NCBI GenBank assembly: GCA_947487955.1
Contig: CANKYV010000001.1
Location: forward strand, 107,644 to 143,400
Length of the DNA: 35,757 bases
DNA from: Alphaproteobacteria bacterium
GTDB lineage: Bacteria > Pseudomonadota > Alphaproteobacteria > Paracaedibacterales > CAITNM01
Direction: 5' to 3'
The position numbers were made by a program, and so were the translations under genes. The notes beneath the pieces are model-generated. The model was not told where the DNA came from. It was given only the letters and a program-made list of their open reading frames with translations, and did no database searches. Positions 24,390-32,552 of the stretch are shown here, in pieces (the stretch's first letter is position 1; each line of letters opens with the position of its first letter).

Positions 24390-26315
24390 ATGAATGCAAC
24401 AAATGCTTACGACTTTGATCAAAACGGCTACTTAGTAAGTTTTAATCCCTTTCAAAGGGTCGCTCCTTTTCCACAAACTCAAGAGCAAAAGCAGTTATAC
24501 CAAAAGGCTGCAGTAAAGCCAACGCAACCTAAAATTGACCCTTCCTTTATTCATCTACAATATTCCAGAGACGCTCTATTAACCAATTTTGGCAAGGCAA
24601 CGCTTGATGATCGCTACCTTTTAGCAGGTGAAGATTATCAACAAATGTTTGCTAGGGTAGCTTGCGCTTACGCTGATGACTTAAAACATGCTCAAAGATT
24701 ATATGATTATATTTCAAAACTTTGGTTTATACCCGCCACCCCAATTCTATCAAATGGTGGGGCAAAGCGTGGCCTGCCAATTTCTTGCTTTTTAAATACT
24801 GTTAGTGACAATCTAGATGGCATTGTTTCCACGTGGAATGAAAATGTACTCCTGGCATCAAATGGCGGAGGAATTGGAACTTACTGGGGATTCGTTAGAA
24901 GTATCGGAGAATCAGTGGGCAGAGCCGGAAAAACTTCAGGTATTATTCCTTTTGTACGCGTTATGGATTCTTTAACACTAGCAATTAGTCAAGGTTCTTT
25001 GCGTCGGGGCAATGCCGCTGTTTACTTAGATATACATCACCCTGAGATTGAAGAATTTCTAGAAATCCGCAAACCCTCAGGAGACTTTAACCGTAAAAGC
25101 TTAAATCTTCATCATGGTATTAACATCACCGATGAATTTATGGAAGCTGTAGGCAATAATCAAGAATTTGCTTTAAGAAGCCCAAAAACCAATGAAGTTA
25201 TTAGAATGGTTGATGCACGTAATCTTATGTCAAAAATTCTTGAAATGCGTATGCAAACTGGAGAGCCATATTTGGTGTTTATTGATTCAGCTAATAAAGC
25301 GTTATCTAAGCATCAACGTGAACTTGGCTTAAAAATTAGAATGTCAAATTTATGCAGCGAAATTTTGCTACCAACAGGCCCTGACCATTTAGGAAATGAT
25401 CGAACTGCTGTGTGTTGCTTATCATCACTTAATGCAGAAACTTGGGATGAGTGGCATGACAATCCACTAATTATAGAAGATATACTAAGGTTTCTTGATA
25501 ATGTTTTGCAAACATTTATTGATGAAGCCCCAGAAGGCATGAGTCGCGCCAAATATTCAGCAAATCGTGAACGCTCTGTAGGTCTTGGGCTTATGGGACT
25601 TCACTCTTTCTTGCAATCAAAAGGATTGCCTTTCGAAAGCGCTTTAGCAAAGAGCTGGAATATCAAAATGTTTCGCCATATACGAAAAGCAGCTGATGCA
25701 GCTTCTGTACAGCTTGCTAAAGAGCGAGGGCCTTGTCTGGATGCAAAAGAAAAAGGTATTATGGCTCGTTTTAGTCATAAACTTGCCATAGCACCTACTG
25801 CTTCAATTAGCATTATCTGTGGCGGCACTAGTGCTGGAATTGAACCTATTCCTGCCAATATTTATAATCACAAAACTCTTTCTGGAAATTTCGTAGTAAA
25901 AAACCCTCATTTGGAAAAATTACTTACCACGAAAAACTTAAATACTGACTCTGTCTGGCAGTCTATTATTGAATATGAAGGTTCTGTAGCTCATTTAGAT
26001 CAATTAAATCAACAAGAAAAAGATACGTTCAAAACAGCATTTGAAATTGATCAACGTTGGCTTATTGAGTTTGCAGCAGATCGTGCTCCCTTTGTTTGCC
26101 AAGGACAATCACTCAATCTTTTTTTGCCTGCTGATATCAATAAGTGGGATCTTTTAATGCTTCATTGGACAGCCTGGGAAAAAGGCGTAAAAAGCTTATA
26201 TTATTGCCGCTCAAAATCCATTCAACGCGCAGAACATGCAGGTCGAAAAAAACAAAAATTAGAAGACACCAAAGTTGCGGATACAAATTACGAAGAATGC
26301 TTAGCTTGCCAATAA
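24390..26315 (+). CDS. nrdA: Ribonucleoside-diphosphate reductase class I, large subunit
   Basis: The catalytic subunit converts ribonucleotides to deoxyribonucleotides with the NrdB radical. Seen: PATPILSNGG, LPISCFLNTVSDNLDGI (redox Cys), NGGGIGTYWG, NLCSEILLPTG (the NxCxE active site), APTASISIICGGTSAGIEP, SLYYCRSKS (paired Tyr for radical transfer) and a C-terminal CLACQ redox tail. At 641 residues it lacks an N-terminal ATP-cone, like other compact alphaproteobacterial forms, so overall activity control by dATP is probably absent. I prefer the ATG at 24390 (MNATNAYDFDQNGYL) to one at 24375, because GGGGT lies at the right distance. The paired tyrosines and adjacent nrdB exclude a class II enzyme. 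Translation is probably B12-controlled. Confidence 0.94.
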   Translation: MNATNAYDFDQNGYLVSFNPFQRVAPFPQTQEQKQLYQKAAVKPTQPKIDPSFIHLQYSRDALLTNFGKATLDDRYLLAGEDYQQMFARVACAYADDLKHAQRLYDYISKLWFIPATPILSNGGAKRGLPISCFLNTVSDNLDGIVSTWNENVLLASNGGGIGTYWGFVRSIGESVGRAGKTSGIIPFVRVMDSLTLAISQGSLRRGNAAVYLDIHHPEIEEFLEIRKPSGDFNRKSLNLHHGINITDEFMEAVGNNQEFALRSPKTNEVIRMVDARNLMSKILEMRMQTGEPYLVFIDSANKALSKHQRELGLKIRMSNLCSEILLPTGPDHLGNDRTAVCCLSSLNAETWDEWHDNPLIIEDILRFLDNVLQTFIDEAPEGMSRAKYSANRERSVGLGLMGLHSFLQSKGLPFESALAKSWNIKMFRHIRKAADAASVQLAKERGPCLDAKEKGIMARFSHKLAIAPTASISIICGGTSAGIEPIPANIYNHKTLSGNFVVKNPHLEKLLTTKNLNTDSVWQSIIEYEGSVAHLDQLNQQEKDTFKTAFEIDQRWLIEFAADRAPFVCQGQSLNLFLPADINKWDLLMLHWTAWEKGVKSLYYCRSKSIQRAEHAGRKKQKLEDTKVADTNYEECLACQ

Positions 26316-26325
26316 AGGAATATTT

Positions 26326-27408
26326 ATGACTAAAAACTATGCAAATATGAATCCACTAGAGCTTCAAAGAAAAGGTATTATTAGCCTTTTAGATTCATCA
26401 GGAACTTATGATATTGATCGATATCCCTGGGCATATCAAGCTTGGAAAAGACAGCAACAAATTCATTGGATGGGTGAGGAAATTCCTTTAGGAGAAGATC
26501 TTAAAGATTGGCAATCAACCAAGTTAAATGCAAGTGAACGTAATTTGTTAACGCAAATTTTTCGATTCTTCACCCAGTCTGATGTTGAAGTAAGCGACAA
26601 CTATTTCAAACGTTACATTCCTATTTTTCAACCACTTGAAATTCAAATGATGATGGCAGCTTTTACCAACATGGAAACAGTGCACATCGACGCTTATGCT
26701 CTTTTACTTAAAACTCTGGGTATGCCAAAAACAGAATTCTCTGTTTTTAAAGAATACTCATCCATGCGCGCTAAATCTGATTACATGCATAGTTTTGGCA
26801 CCAATACCTGTGCTGACATTGCTAGAACGCTTGCAATGTTTGGAGCTTTTACCGAAGGGATGTCTTTATTTGCAAGCTTTGCCATGCTGATGAATTTTCC
26901 GCGCTTCAATAAAATGAAAGGTATGGGGCAAATTGTTTCTTGGTCAGTGCGTGATGAAAGTCTACATTGCGAAAGCCTCATTATGCTTTATCATGAATGG
27001 GCCCACCAAACAGGTGCTGTCACAAAATCTGTTGAAGATGACATCATAGATGTGGGAAAAACAATGGTATCTTTGGAAGATAAATTTGTTGAATTGGCTT
27101 TTGAACTAGGTGAAGTACAAGGTATGACCGCAGATGATATTAAGAACTATATTCGCTATATCTGTGATTGGCGCCTAACTCAATTAAAACTCAAGCCCAT
27201 ATATGGTTATTTTGCAGAAAATGCCGGTGAGTATTCTCAGTGTCTACCTCATCCTTTACCTTGGTTAACGTCTATTTTAAATGGTGTTGAGCATGCAAAT
27301 TTCTTTGAAACACGTGCGACCGAATATTCAAAGGCAGCCACCCAAGGTGAATGGCACGGTGAAGAAGGAATCTGGCAACTGTTTGATCAACGTAAAAAAA
27401 GCGCTTAG
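26326..27408 (+). CDS. nrdB: Ribonucleoside-diphosphate reductase class I, small subunit
   Basis: This 360-residue ferritin-like subunit holds the diiron centre and tyrosyl radical. The metal ligands and radical site are visible: an Asp in FFTQSDVEVSDNY, Glu117 and His120 in NMETVHIDAYALL with Tyr124 at the usual +4 position, and later EGMSLFASFAML and RDESLHCESLIML (Glu and His). The radical Tyr being present points to a classical class Ia/Ib-type subunit rather than the Tyr-less Chlamydia form. AAAGGAA lies just before its ATG, 11 bases after nrdA, so the two are co-transcribed. It converges on glmS with a 2-base gap. Confidence 0.96.
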   Translation: MTKNYANMNPLELQRKGIISLLDSSGTYDIDRYPWAYQAWKRQQQIHWMGEEIPLGEDLKDWQSTKLNASERNLLTQIFRFFTQSDVEVSDNYFKRYIPIFQPLEIQMMMAAFTNMETVHIDAYALLLKTLGMPKTEFSVFKEYSSMRAKSDYMHSFGTNTCADIARTLAMFGAFTEGMSLFASFAMLMNFPRFNKMKGMGQIVSWSVRDESLHCESLIMLYHEWAHQTGAVTKSVEDDIIDVGKTMVSLEDKFVELAFELGEVQGMTADDIKNYIRYICDWRLTQLKLKPIYGYFAENAGEYSQCLPHPLPWLTSILNGVEHANFFETRATEYSKAATQGEWHGEEGIWQLFDQRKKSA

Positions 27409-27410
27409 GC

Positions 27411-29243
27411 TCATTCAACCGTCACTGATTTAGCGAGGTTTCTAGGTTGATCTACATCTGTCCCCTTGTGCAAAGCGGTGTAATAAGCAATACATTGCAC
27501 AGCTACTGTGTAAATAAAACAAGCACTCATAGACGTTGTTTTTGGAAGCAAAATTTTGTGAAATTCTACACTATTAACCGTAAATAAAGGATCATCCGTT
27601 AAAACCATGATTGGTGCACCACGAGAAGCAACTTCTTGAATATTAGATGCTGTTTTTTCAAACCAACTATCATTTGGAGCAATAGCTATTAATGGTGTTA
27701 CTTTATCAACCAACGCTATAGGCCCATGTTTTAATTCTCCTGCTGCATAAGCTTCTGCATGAATATATGATATTTCTTTTAATTTCAGAGCGCCTTCTAA
27801 AGCAATAGGATAATTTGTGCCGCGACCAATAAATAAAACATCACGTGTTTGAGAAAGTTTTAGCCCCAACTTATCAAAGAGAGAAATATCTTGAAGTACT
27901 TGTGCCACAAGTTTAGGCACATGTAATAATTCACGAACATAATCTGAAATACGGCTCACATCAATTGATTTACGTTGTTCAGCCGCCTTTAATGCTAGCA
28001 TACAAAGTACCGCCAGTTGAGCAGTAAAAGCCTTAGTCGAAGCCACACCAATTTCAGGGCCTGCCAAAGTTAAAACATGATAATCAGCCGCTCTTACCAT
28101 CGAACTTTCTGGCACATTAACAATAGCTAAAGTTGTACAACCTTTACTTTTTGCAAGATTAAGCGCTGCCAAAGTATCACTAGTTTCGCCTGATTGGGAA
28201 ACAAATATACATATATCGTCTTTGCTTAAAACTGGATCCCGATAACGAAATTCAGATGCTAAATCCACTTCGCAAGGAATTTTAGCATATTTCTCAAACC
28301 AGTATTTTGCTGTTAGCGATGCATAGTAAGAAGATCCGCATGCAATCAGCACTAGACGAGCATGCTGATCTGCAAAACTAAACGGTAAATTAATACGGGT
28401 CTCAAAGGTTTCTTCATCAATTAATGATAAAAATGTATCGCTTAATGTTTGAGCTTGTTCAAAAATTTCTTTCAACATGAAGTGACTATAACCACCCTTA
28501 CTAGCAGCTCCTGTTGCTAAATTAAGATGCTTAATAGGACGGCTTACTCCTTCACCAGATTCATCGAAAACAGTATAGCTATAGTCGGAGTCATTGCGCT
28601 TCATCACCACAACATCTCCTTCTTCTAAATAACAAACTTCTTGAGTCCAAGGTGCTAATGCCCATGCATCTGACCCAAGAAACAATTCGTTATTATTGAT
28701 ACCAAGAACTAGTGGACTACCTCGACGCGCTCCAATTAATGTATCTGGATTTTCTGAGAAAATAATTGCTAAAGCAAACGCACCATGAAGCTTTAAAAGA
28801 GTTTCTTGCACAGCGACTTCAGGTGCTTTTCCAGCTTGTAACGCTTGATCAATTAAATGAACAACAACTTCTGTATCAGTTTCGCTTCGAAAAACTACCC
28901 CTCGCTTTATTAAATCATCTTTTAAAAGTTGGTAATTTTCAATTATACCATTGTGAACAACAGCAACTCGATCGGTTGCATGAGGGTGAGCATTCTGATG
29001 AGTTGGTGATCCATGTGTTGCCCAGCGAGTGTGCCCTATGCCGGTAGAGCCTTGAATAGGATCTTGTTGCAAAAGATCTTTTAATGACTGTAGCTTTCCT
29101 TCTGAACGACGTTTGTAAATCGTATTTTTATGAATAGTTGCTATGCCAGCAGAATCATAACCACGATATTCCAGTCTAGACAGTCCATCTATTATGCGTT
29201 CCGACACAGGATTGCATGATAAAATACCTATAATTCCGCACAT
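27411..29243 (-). CDS. glmS: Glutamine-fructose-6-phosphate aminotransferase GlmS
   Basis: The 610-residue enzyme makes glucosamine-6-phosphate, the entry to peptidoglycan and lipid A sugars. The N-terminal nucleophile Cys2 (MCGIIGILS) and glutaminase motifs (LEYRGYDSAGIA, GHTRWATHGSPT, VVHNGIIENY) are intact. Two SIS domains follow (LIACGSSYYASLTAKYWFE, FVSQSGETSDTLAAL, IGRGTNYPIALEGALKLKEI). The end DQPRNLAKSVTVE is the canonical C-terminus. A strong AGGAGGGG ribosome binding site precedes the ATG. No glmS ribozyme is apparent in the 79-base upstream gap. Confidence 0.98.
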   Translation of the reverse strand: MCGIIGILSCNPVSERIIDGLSRLEYRGYDSAGIATIHKNTIYKRRSEGKLQSLKDLLQQDPIQGSTGIGHTRWATHGSPTHQNAHPHATDRVAVVHNGIIENYQLLKDDLIKRGVVFRSETDTEVVVHLIDQALQAGKAPEVAVQETLLKLHGAFALAIIFSENPDTLIGARRGSPLVLGINNNELFLGSDAWALAPWTQEVCYLEEGDVVVMKRNDSDYSYTVFDESGEGVSRPIKHLNLATGAASKGGYSHFMLKEIFEQAQTLSDTFLSLIDEETFETRINLPFSFADQHARLVLIACGSSYYASLTAKYWFEKYAKIPCEVDLASEFRYRDPVLSKDDICIFVSQSGETSDTLAALNLAKSKGCTTLAIVNVPESSMVRAADYHVLTLAGPEIGVASTKAFTAQLAVLCMLALKAAEQRKSIDVSRISDYVRELLHVPKLVAQVLQDISLFDKLGLKLSQTRDVLFIGRGTNYPIALEGALKLKEISYIHAEAYAAGELKHGPIALVDKVTPLIAIAPNDSWFEKTASNIQEVASRGAPIMVLTDDPLFTVNSVEFHKILLPKTTSMSACFIYTVAVQCIAYYTALHKGTDVDQPRNLAKSVTVE

Positions 29244-29285
29244 AAGCCCCTCCTAATTAACACGTGCAAGTGTGATTTGTTGTGC

Positions 29286-29291
29286 TATAAA
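29286..29291 (+). promoter_or_regulatory. Possible extended -10 promoter for yqaA-dsbB-coq7
   Basis: TGCTATAAA (TATAAA at 29286-29291) is a TGn-extended -10 element placed about 32 bases before the yqaA-like ATG. No good -35 was found, which is allowed for extended -10 promoters. Weak support. Confidence 0.35.
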
Positions 29292-29322
29292 AGTCTATAG
29301 TTGAAATTTTTTGTAAAAAGTA

Positions 29323-29934
29323 ATGAGTAATATTGCAGCAAAAAAAACCAATTTTTTGCGACGCATGTATGACTGGTGCCTTGAGGCAGCTGATACAAAG
29401 CGAGCACAATATATTATGTATGCTGTTGCATTTGCAGAAAGTTCTTTTTTCCCATTACCTCCTGATTTAATGCTTATTCCTATGGTGTTGGCAAATCGTG
29501 CACTTGCATGGAGATTAGCACTAGGCGCAACAATTTCTTCGGTTATTGGCGGGATACTAGGATATGCAATAGGCTATTACCTGTTTGCAACAATTGGGCT
29601 CTGGATTATTGAAACTTATGGATTACATCAAATGTTTGAACGATTTCATACAGAATTTCAAACATATGGATTTTGGATCATTGCTTTAAAAGGGCTCACG
29701 CCAATTCCTTTTAAGCTTGTAACCATTGCTAGCGGAGTAGCGCACTTTAATATCACCCAGTTCCTTATTGCCTCTACAATCGCCAGAGCTTTTCGCTTTT
29801 ATTTGCTCTCAGCACTCTTATACTTTTTTGGCCCTATTGCAAAGCAATATATTGAAAAATATTTAAATGTGGCGCTTCTTGTTAGTCTAGGTATAATTAT
29901 AGGCGGCTTTATAATTTTGAAGTGCTTAAGTTGA
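29323..29934 (+). CDS. YqaA/DedA-type membrane protein (VTT domain)
   Basis: The 203-residue inner-membrane protein is of the YqaA branch of the DedA/SNARE-associated family, relatives of which act in lipid-carrier flipping and membrane homeostasis. Family marks are FAESSFFPLPPDLMLIP (the E...FPxPxD motif), LGYAIGYYLF, and GLTPIPFKLVTIASGVAHF followed by ARAFRFYLLSALLYFFG (TPxPFK and R...R region). Four to five membrane segments are visible. Its end overlaps dsbB by 13 bases, and coq7 follows, an arrangement I recognise from other alphaproteobacteria. Substrate is not known. Confidence 0.88.
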   Translation: MSNIAAKKTNFLRRMYDWCLEAADTKRAQYIMYAVAFAESSFFPLPPDLMLIPMVLANRALAWRLALGATISSVIGGILGYAIGYYLFATIGLWIIETYGLHQMFERFHTEFQTYGFWIIALKGLTPIPFKLVTIASGVAHFNITQFLIASTIARAFRFYLLSALLYFFGPIAKQYIEKYLNVALLVSLGIIIGGFIILKCLS

Positions 29935-30437
29935 TACGGGAAATTTTCAGGAACTCTAGGTATTTCTACTGGTTTGTGGCTGTCTATTTTTTCAGCCTCT
30001 TGAGCGTTGGTTTCATGGCGCAATATCTATTTGACATTATGCCTTGTAGTCTTTGCTACCATCAACGATATGTGATGATAGTCCTTATAGTATTATCATT
30101 GGGAATTGTTATTTCAGGTTACGATAAGAAGTGCTTTACTAGACTCCTTTGCCTTATAGCTTTTGGAGGTTTTGCGTTAAGTGGCTTCCACATTGGCGTT
30201 GAGCAAAAATGGTGGGCAATGCCGAAATCTTGTCTTTCGAATATTGAACTTACAGCAACCGATCCCACGGAAATGCTAAAATCTTTAAATAAGCAAATGA
30301 AAAATCAAAAAATTTCACGATGCGACCAAATCAATTGGTATTTATTTTGGATTCCAGCTAGCTGGTGGACTTGCTTAGCATTCGCGTTTGCAACCATTAT
30401 TATGGCGTGTCGAGAATGGACCATTCAAAAAAAATAG
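29922..30437 (+). CDS. dsbB: Disulfide bond formation protein DsbB
   Basis: The 171-residue quinone reductase of the inner membrane reoxidises the periplasmic thiol oxidase DsbA. It has four membrane helices and both redox Cys pairs: CSLCYHQRY in the first periplasmic loop and the pair Cys (PKSCLSN) plus RCDQINWYLFWIPASWW in the second loop. A start at GTG 29922 overlaps yqaA; a TTG at 29931 is an alternative. The 3' end overlaps coq7 by 22 bases. No dsbA is in the window. Confidence 0.93.
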   Translation: MLKLIREIFRNSRYFYWFVAVYFFSLLSVGFMAQYLFDIMPCSLCYHQRYVMIVLIVLSLGIVISGYDKKCFTRLLCLIAFGGFALSGFHIGVEQKWWAMPKSCLSNIELTATDPTEMLKSLNKQMKNQKISRCDQINWYLFWIPASWWTCLAFAFATIIMACREWTIQKK

Positions 30438-30928
30438 AGCAAATACTTAGAGTCAACCACGCTGGTGAGCTTGGAGCTCGACAAATTTATAAGGGAATGC
30501 GCAAAATTCTAGGCAATGATCCAGACTTAGTATTAATGGCAAATCAAGAAGAAGAACACCTTAAAACCTTCACAAAGCTTATGGTTGAGCATAAAGTTAA
30601 ACCTACTATTTTTCAGCCACTTTGGCATGTTTTAAGCTATGGCATGGGAATTACTACAGCACTGATGGGAAAAAAAGCTGCACATGCTTGCACCATTGCT
30701 GTTGAAGAAGTCATTGTTGATCATTACCAAAATCAAATCGATTCAATGGCGCACTCTTCTGAACATAAACCTTTAATGGATATTATTGAAAAATTTAAAA
30801 ACGAAGAAAATCACCATAAAGAAATTGCTGAACAAAGAGGCGGCAAAGATGCTGCTGGTTATGACATTTTAGAAAAAGTCGTAAAGAGCATTACAAAAAC
30901 TGCAATTAAGATTTCAACAAAAATCTAA
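30416..30928 (+). CDS. coq7: Demethoxyubiquinone hydroxylase Coq7
   Basis: The 170-residue diiron enzyme makes the penultimate hydroxylation in ubiquinone synthesis. The start matches relatives closely (ILRVNHAGELGARQIYKGM). Iron ligands lie in the HAGE motif, NQEEEHLKTF, AVEEVIVDHYQ and NEENHHKEIA, the two ExxH repeats of a carboxylate-bridged diiron four-helix bundle. I chose ATG 30416 rather than a longer frame from 30365, because the extra residues are not family-like and sit within dsbB. It is the last gene of the yqaA-dsbB-coq7 run and supports a ubiquinone-based chain with nuoLMN and ispB. Confidence 0.95.
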   Translation: MDHSKKIEQILRVNHAGELGARQIYKGMRKILGNDPDLVLMANQEEEHLKTFTKLMVEHKVKPTIFQPLWHVLSYGMGITTALMGKKAAHACTIAVEEVIVDHYQNQIDSMAHSSEHKPLMDIIEKFKNEENHHKEIAEQRGGKDAAGYDILEKVVKSITKTAIKISTKI

Positions 30929-30955
30929 AAACTCATAGCTTATCTACTCACTAAA

Positions 30956-31786
30956 CTACTTTGCATCTTGTAACCTATATAGCTGCTGGTACTGAGCATT
31001 TTCTTCAAGAATTTTTCTTGCATCTTCTGCATCCGTTAAGTGATGTAGATTCCAAATGCTAAGAATTGCGTGTTGAAGATCTTCAATTAGAGCTGGATAC
31101 TTCTCTTTTAAATGAAATTTATACAATCCAAAAAGAGTAACAAACTTACCTAAAACAACATAGTCAGGATATTTCTTGCGCCCAAAATTTGCCCAATATT
31201 GAGCTTTAGCTCCTTCAAGATCGTCAGGATTTTCAATAATTTTTTGCGCCAATTCCATAATCATGCAACGCAAATTACTAAGTTTATCAGCAGATGAGAG
31301 CAAAATAGCTTGTTGTGAATAGGTATTTAGCTGCTTAGCATAATCTAGATTATCATTAAGCCAATCTTCTTCTTTTGCCCCATCTTTAAGCTTAGAAACC
31401 GCAGTTACTGCATAAACAAGTTCTGATATTTTTTGCCCAAACTGCTGATAAATTTCCATAAAGCGCCTTGAAACTTTAAATTTCTTAGGCACTTCAATAG
31501 TACTTATAAGGTAAGGCGGCTTATCTTTAGTATCTTCTGGAACATCGTGCAAAAGCCCCGCGATAATAACGTCTATGTCAGCAGGCAAACCATATAAAAT
31601 AAGAATATTGGAGACTTCAACAGGATGAACAATATAGGGTTCTTTGGTAATCTTCCGTTTTTGCCCATCATGCATCTGCGTAGCGTAAGCTAGCGCACTT
31701 TCATATTTTCTCTTGTGTGCTTGTGGTACAGGAGCTGCAGAAAGATTAATAAAAATAAGCGTCAGATAAATAAAAATACGCATCAT
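30956..31786 (-). CDS. Exported SpoT/MESH1-like HD-domain hydrolase
   Basis: The 276-residue product begins with a signal peptide (MMRIFIYLTLIFINLSAAPV), with cleavage likely near Ala17-Ala18. The rest resembles a SpoT/MESH1-type HD hydrolase: His39 (QMHDGQKRK), YIVHP (His54), GLLHDVPEDT (His80, Asp81, Glu84, Asp85), FGQKISELVYAVTAVSK, and SSADKLSNLR (Asp167, Asn171). These match the metal and catalytic positions of small alarmone hydrolases, which cleave (p)ppGpp; human MESH1 also acts on NADPH. No synthetase or regulatory domain follows. A longer frame to TTG 31816 is unlikely because that codon falls inside the predicted -10 box. The substrate outside the cytoplasm is unknown. Gene is sure, function inferred. 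Confidence 0.75.
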   Translation of the reverse strand: MMRIFIYLTLIFINLSAAPVPQAHKRKYESALAYATQMHDGQKRKITKEPYIVHPVEVSNILILYGLPADIDVIIAGLLHDVPEDTKDKPPYLISTIEVPKKFKVSRRFMEIYQQFGQKISELVYAVTAVSKLKDGAKEEDWLNDNLDYAKQLNTYSQQAILLSSADKLSNLRCMIMELAQKIIENPDDLEGAKAQYWANFGRKKYPDYVVLGKFVTLFGLYKFHLKEKYPALIEDLQHAILSIWNLHHLTDAEDARKILEENAQYQQLYRLQDAK

Positions 31787-31815
31787 AAACACCCAATAAA
31801 AAACCTTACATGCCA

Positions 31816-31844
31816 ATTATATTAGAGCTATCTTTAATTGAAAA
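31816..31844 (-). promoter_or_regulatory. Promoter of the exported HD hydrolase
   Basis: On the minus strand TTTTCA (31844-31839), a 17-base spacer and a perfect TATAAT (31821-31816) predict a start near 31809, about 22 bases before the ATG at 31786. This position rules out the upstream TTG at 31816 as a start. Confidence 0.6.
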
Positions 31845-31859
31845 GCCTAACAATATAGT

Positions 31860-31889
31860 TTGAAATATTAACAAAAAACCCGCTATTAT
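31860..31889 (+). promoter_or_regulatory. Promoter of rnd-kdsD
   Basis: TTGAAA (31860-31865), 18 bases and TATTAT (31884-31889) predict a start near 31896 and a 27-base leader to the ATG at 31923. It partly shares the 136-base region with the divergent HD hydrolase promoter, so the two promoters are back to back. Confidence 0.65.
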
Positions 31890-31922
31890 GGGCCGTTGAT
31901 TTATGTATATATAAAAAATAAA

Positions 31923-32552
31923 ATGAAAACTTCCATTCATGAATACGATCTACCTGCTGATGTAACATTTGGGCAAACTGTCGCTATAGACACTGAAGCT
32001 ATGGGACTAAATCAACACCGTGATCGTTTGTGCCTAGTGCAATTAACCTTTGATGGAATTAATGTTCATCTTATTCAATTTCCTGAAGCAGACTTTTCCA
32101 AATCACCAAATTTAAAGCGATTACTGACAAGTGAAACTCAAAAAATTTTTCATTTTGCTCGTTTTGATGTTGCAATTTTGCAGTACTCTTTTGGATGTAG
32201 AATCAAGAACATTTACTGCACAAAAATTGTTTCTCATTTAGTGCGCACCTTTACAAACAAACATGGTTTAAAAGATTTATGCAAGGAATTACTGGGCATT
32301 GAGGTTTCAAAACAAGAACAAACTAGTGATTGGGGCACCAAAACATTAAGTAAAGATCAAATACGCTACGCAGCAACAGATGTTTTGCACTTGCACAGCT
32401 TAAAATTAAAACTTGATGCTATGTTGACTCGCGAAAACCGCCATCACCTAGCAAATGCAACTTTTGAATACCTTCCTGTTAGAGCCGAACTAGACTTATT
32501 GTTTGGACAAAAAGGAGATATTATGGCCTATAAAATTGAGGAGCAAGGATAA
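31923..32552 (+). CDS. rnd: Single-domain ribonuclease D-like 3'-5' exonuclease
   Basis: The 209-residue protein is a DEDDy exonuclease that trims structured RNAs such as tRNA precursors. The four catalytic positions are seen: AIDTEAMGL (Asp, Glu), FHFARFDVAIL (Asp) and YAATDVLHLH (Tyr and Asp). The downstream HRDC domains of full-length RNase D (about 375 residues) are absent, as in many alphaproteobacteria where this short form lies next to kdsD. ATG 31923 is preferred over a longer frame whose start codon coincides with the predicted transcription start. Its stop overlaps the kdsD start by one base. Confidence 0.92.
   Translation: MKTSIHEYDLPADVTFGQTVAIDTEAMGLNQHRDRLCLVQLTFDGINVHLIQFPEADFSKSPNLKRLLTSETQKIFHFARFDVAILQYSFGCRIKNIYCTKIVSHLVRTFTNKHGLKDLCKELLGIEVSKQEQTSDWGTKTLSKDQIRYAATDVLHLHSLKLKLDAMLTRENRHHLANATFEYLPVRAELDLLFGQKGDIMAYKIEEQG

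Noticed and set aside
24390-26315. B12-dependent class II reductase (NrdJ), suggested by the B12 riboswitch
   Set aside because: The paired tyrosines for radical transfer, the C-terminal CxxC tail and the directly following nrdB with an intact diiron/Tyr site indicate class I.
29244-29322. glmS ribozyme upstream of glmS
   Set aside because: The 79-base gap is too short, and the ribozyme's conserved core is not visible; this element is mostly found in Firmicutes.
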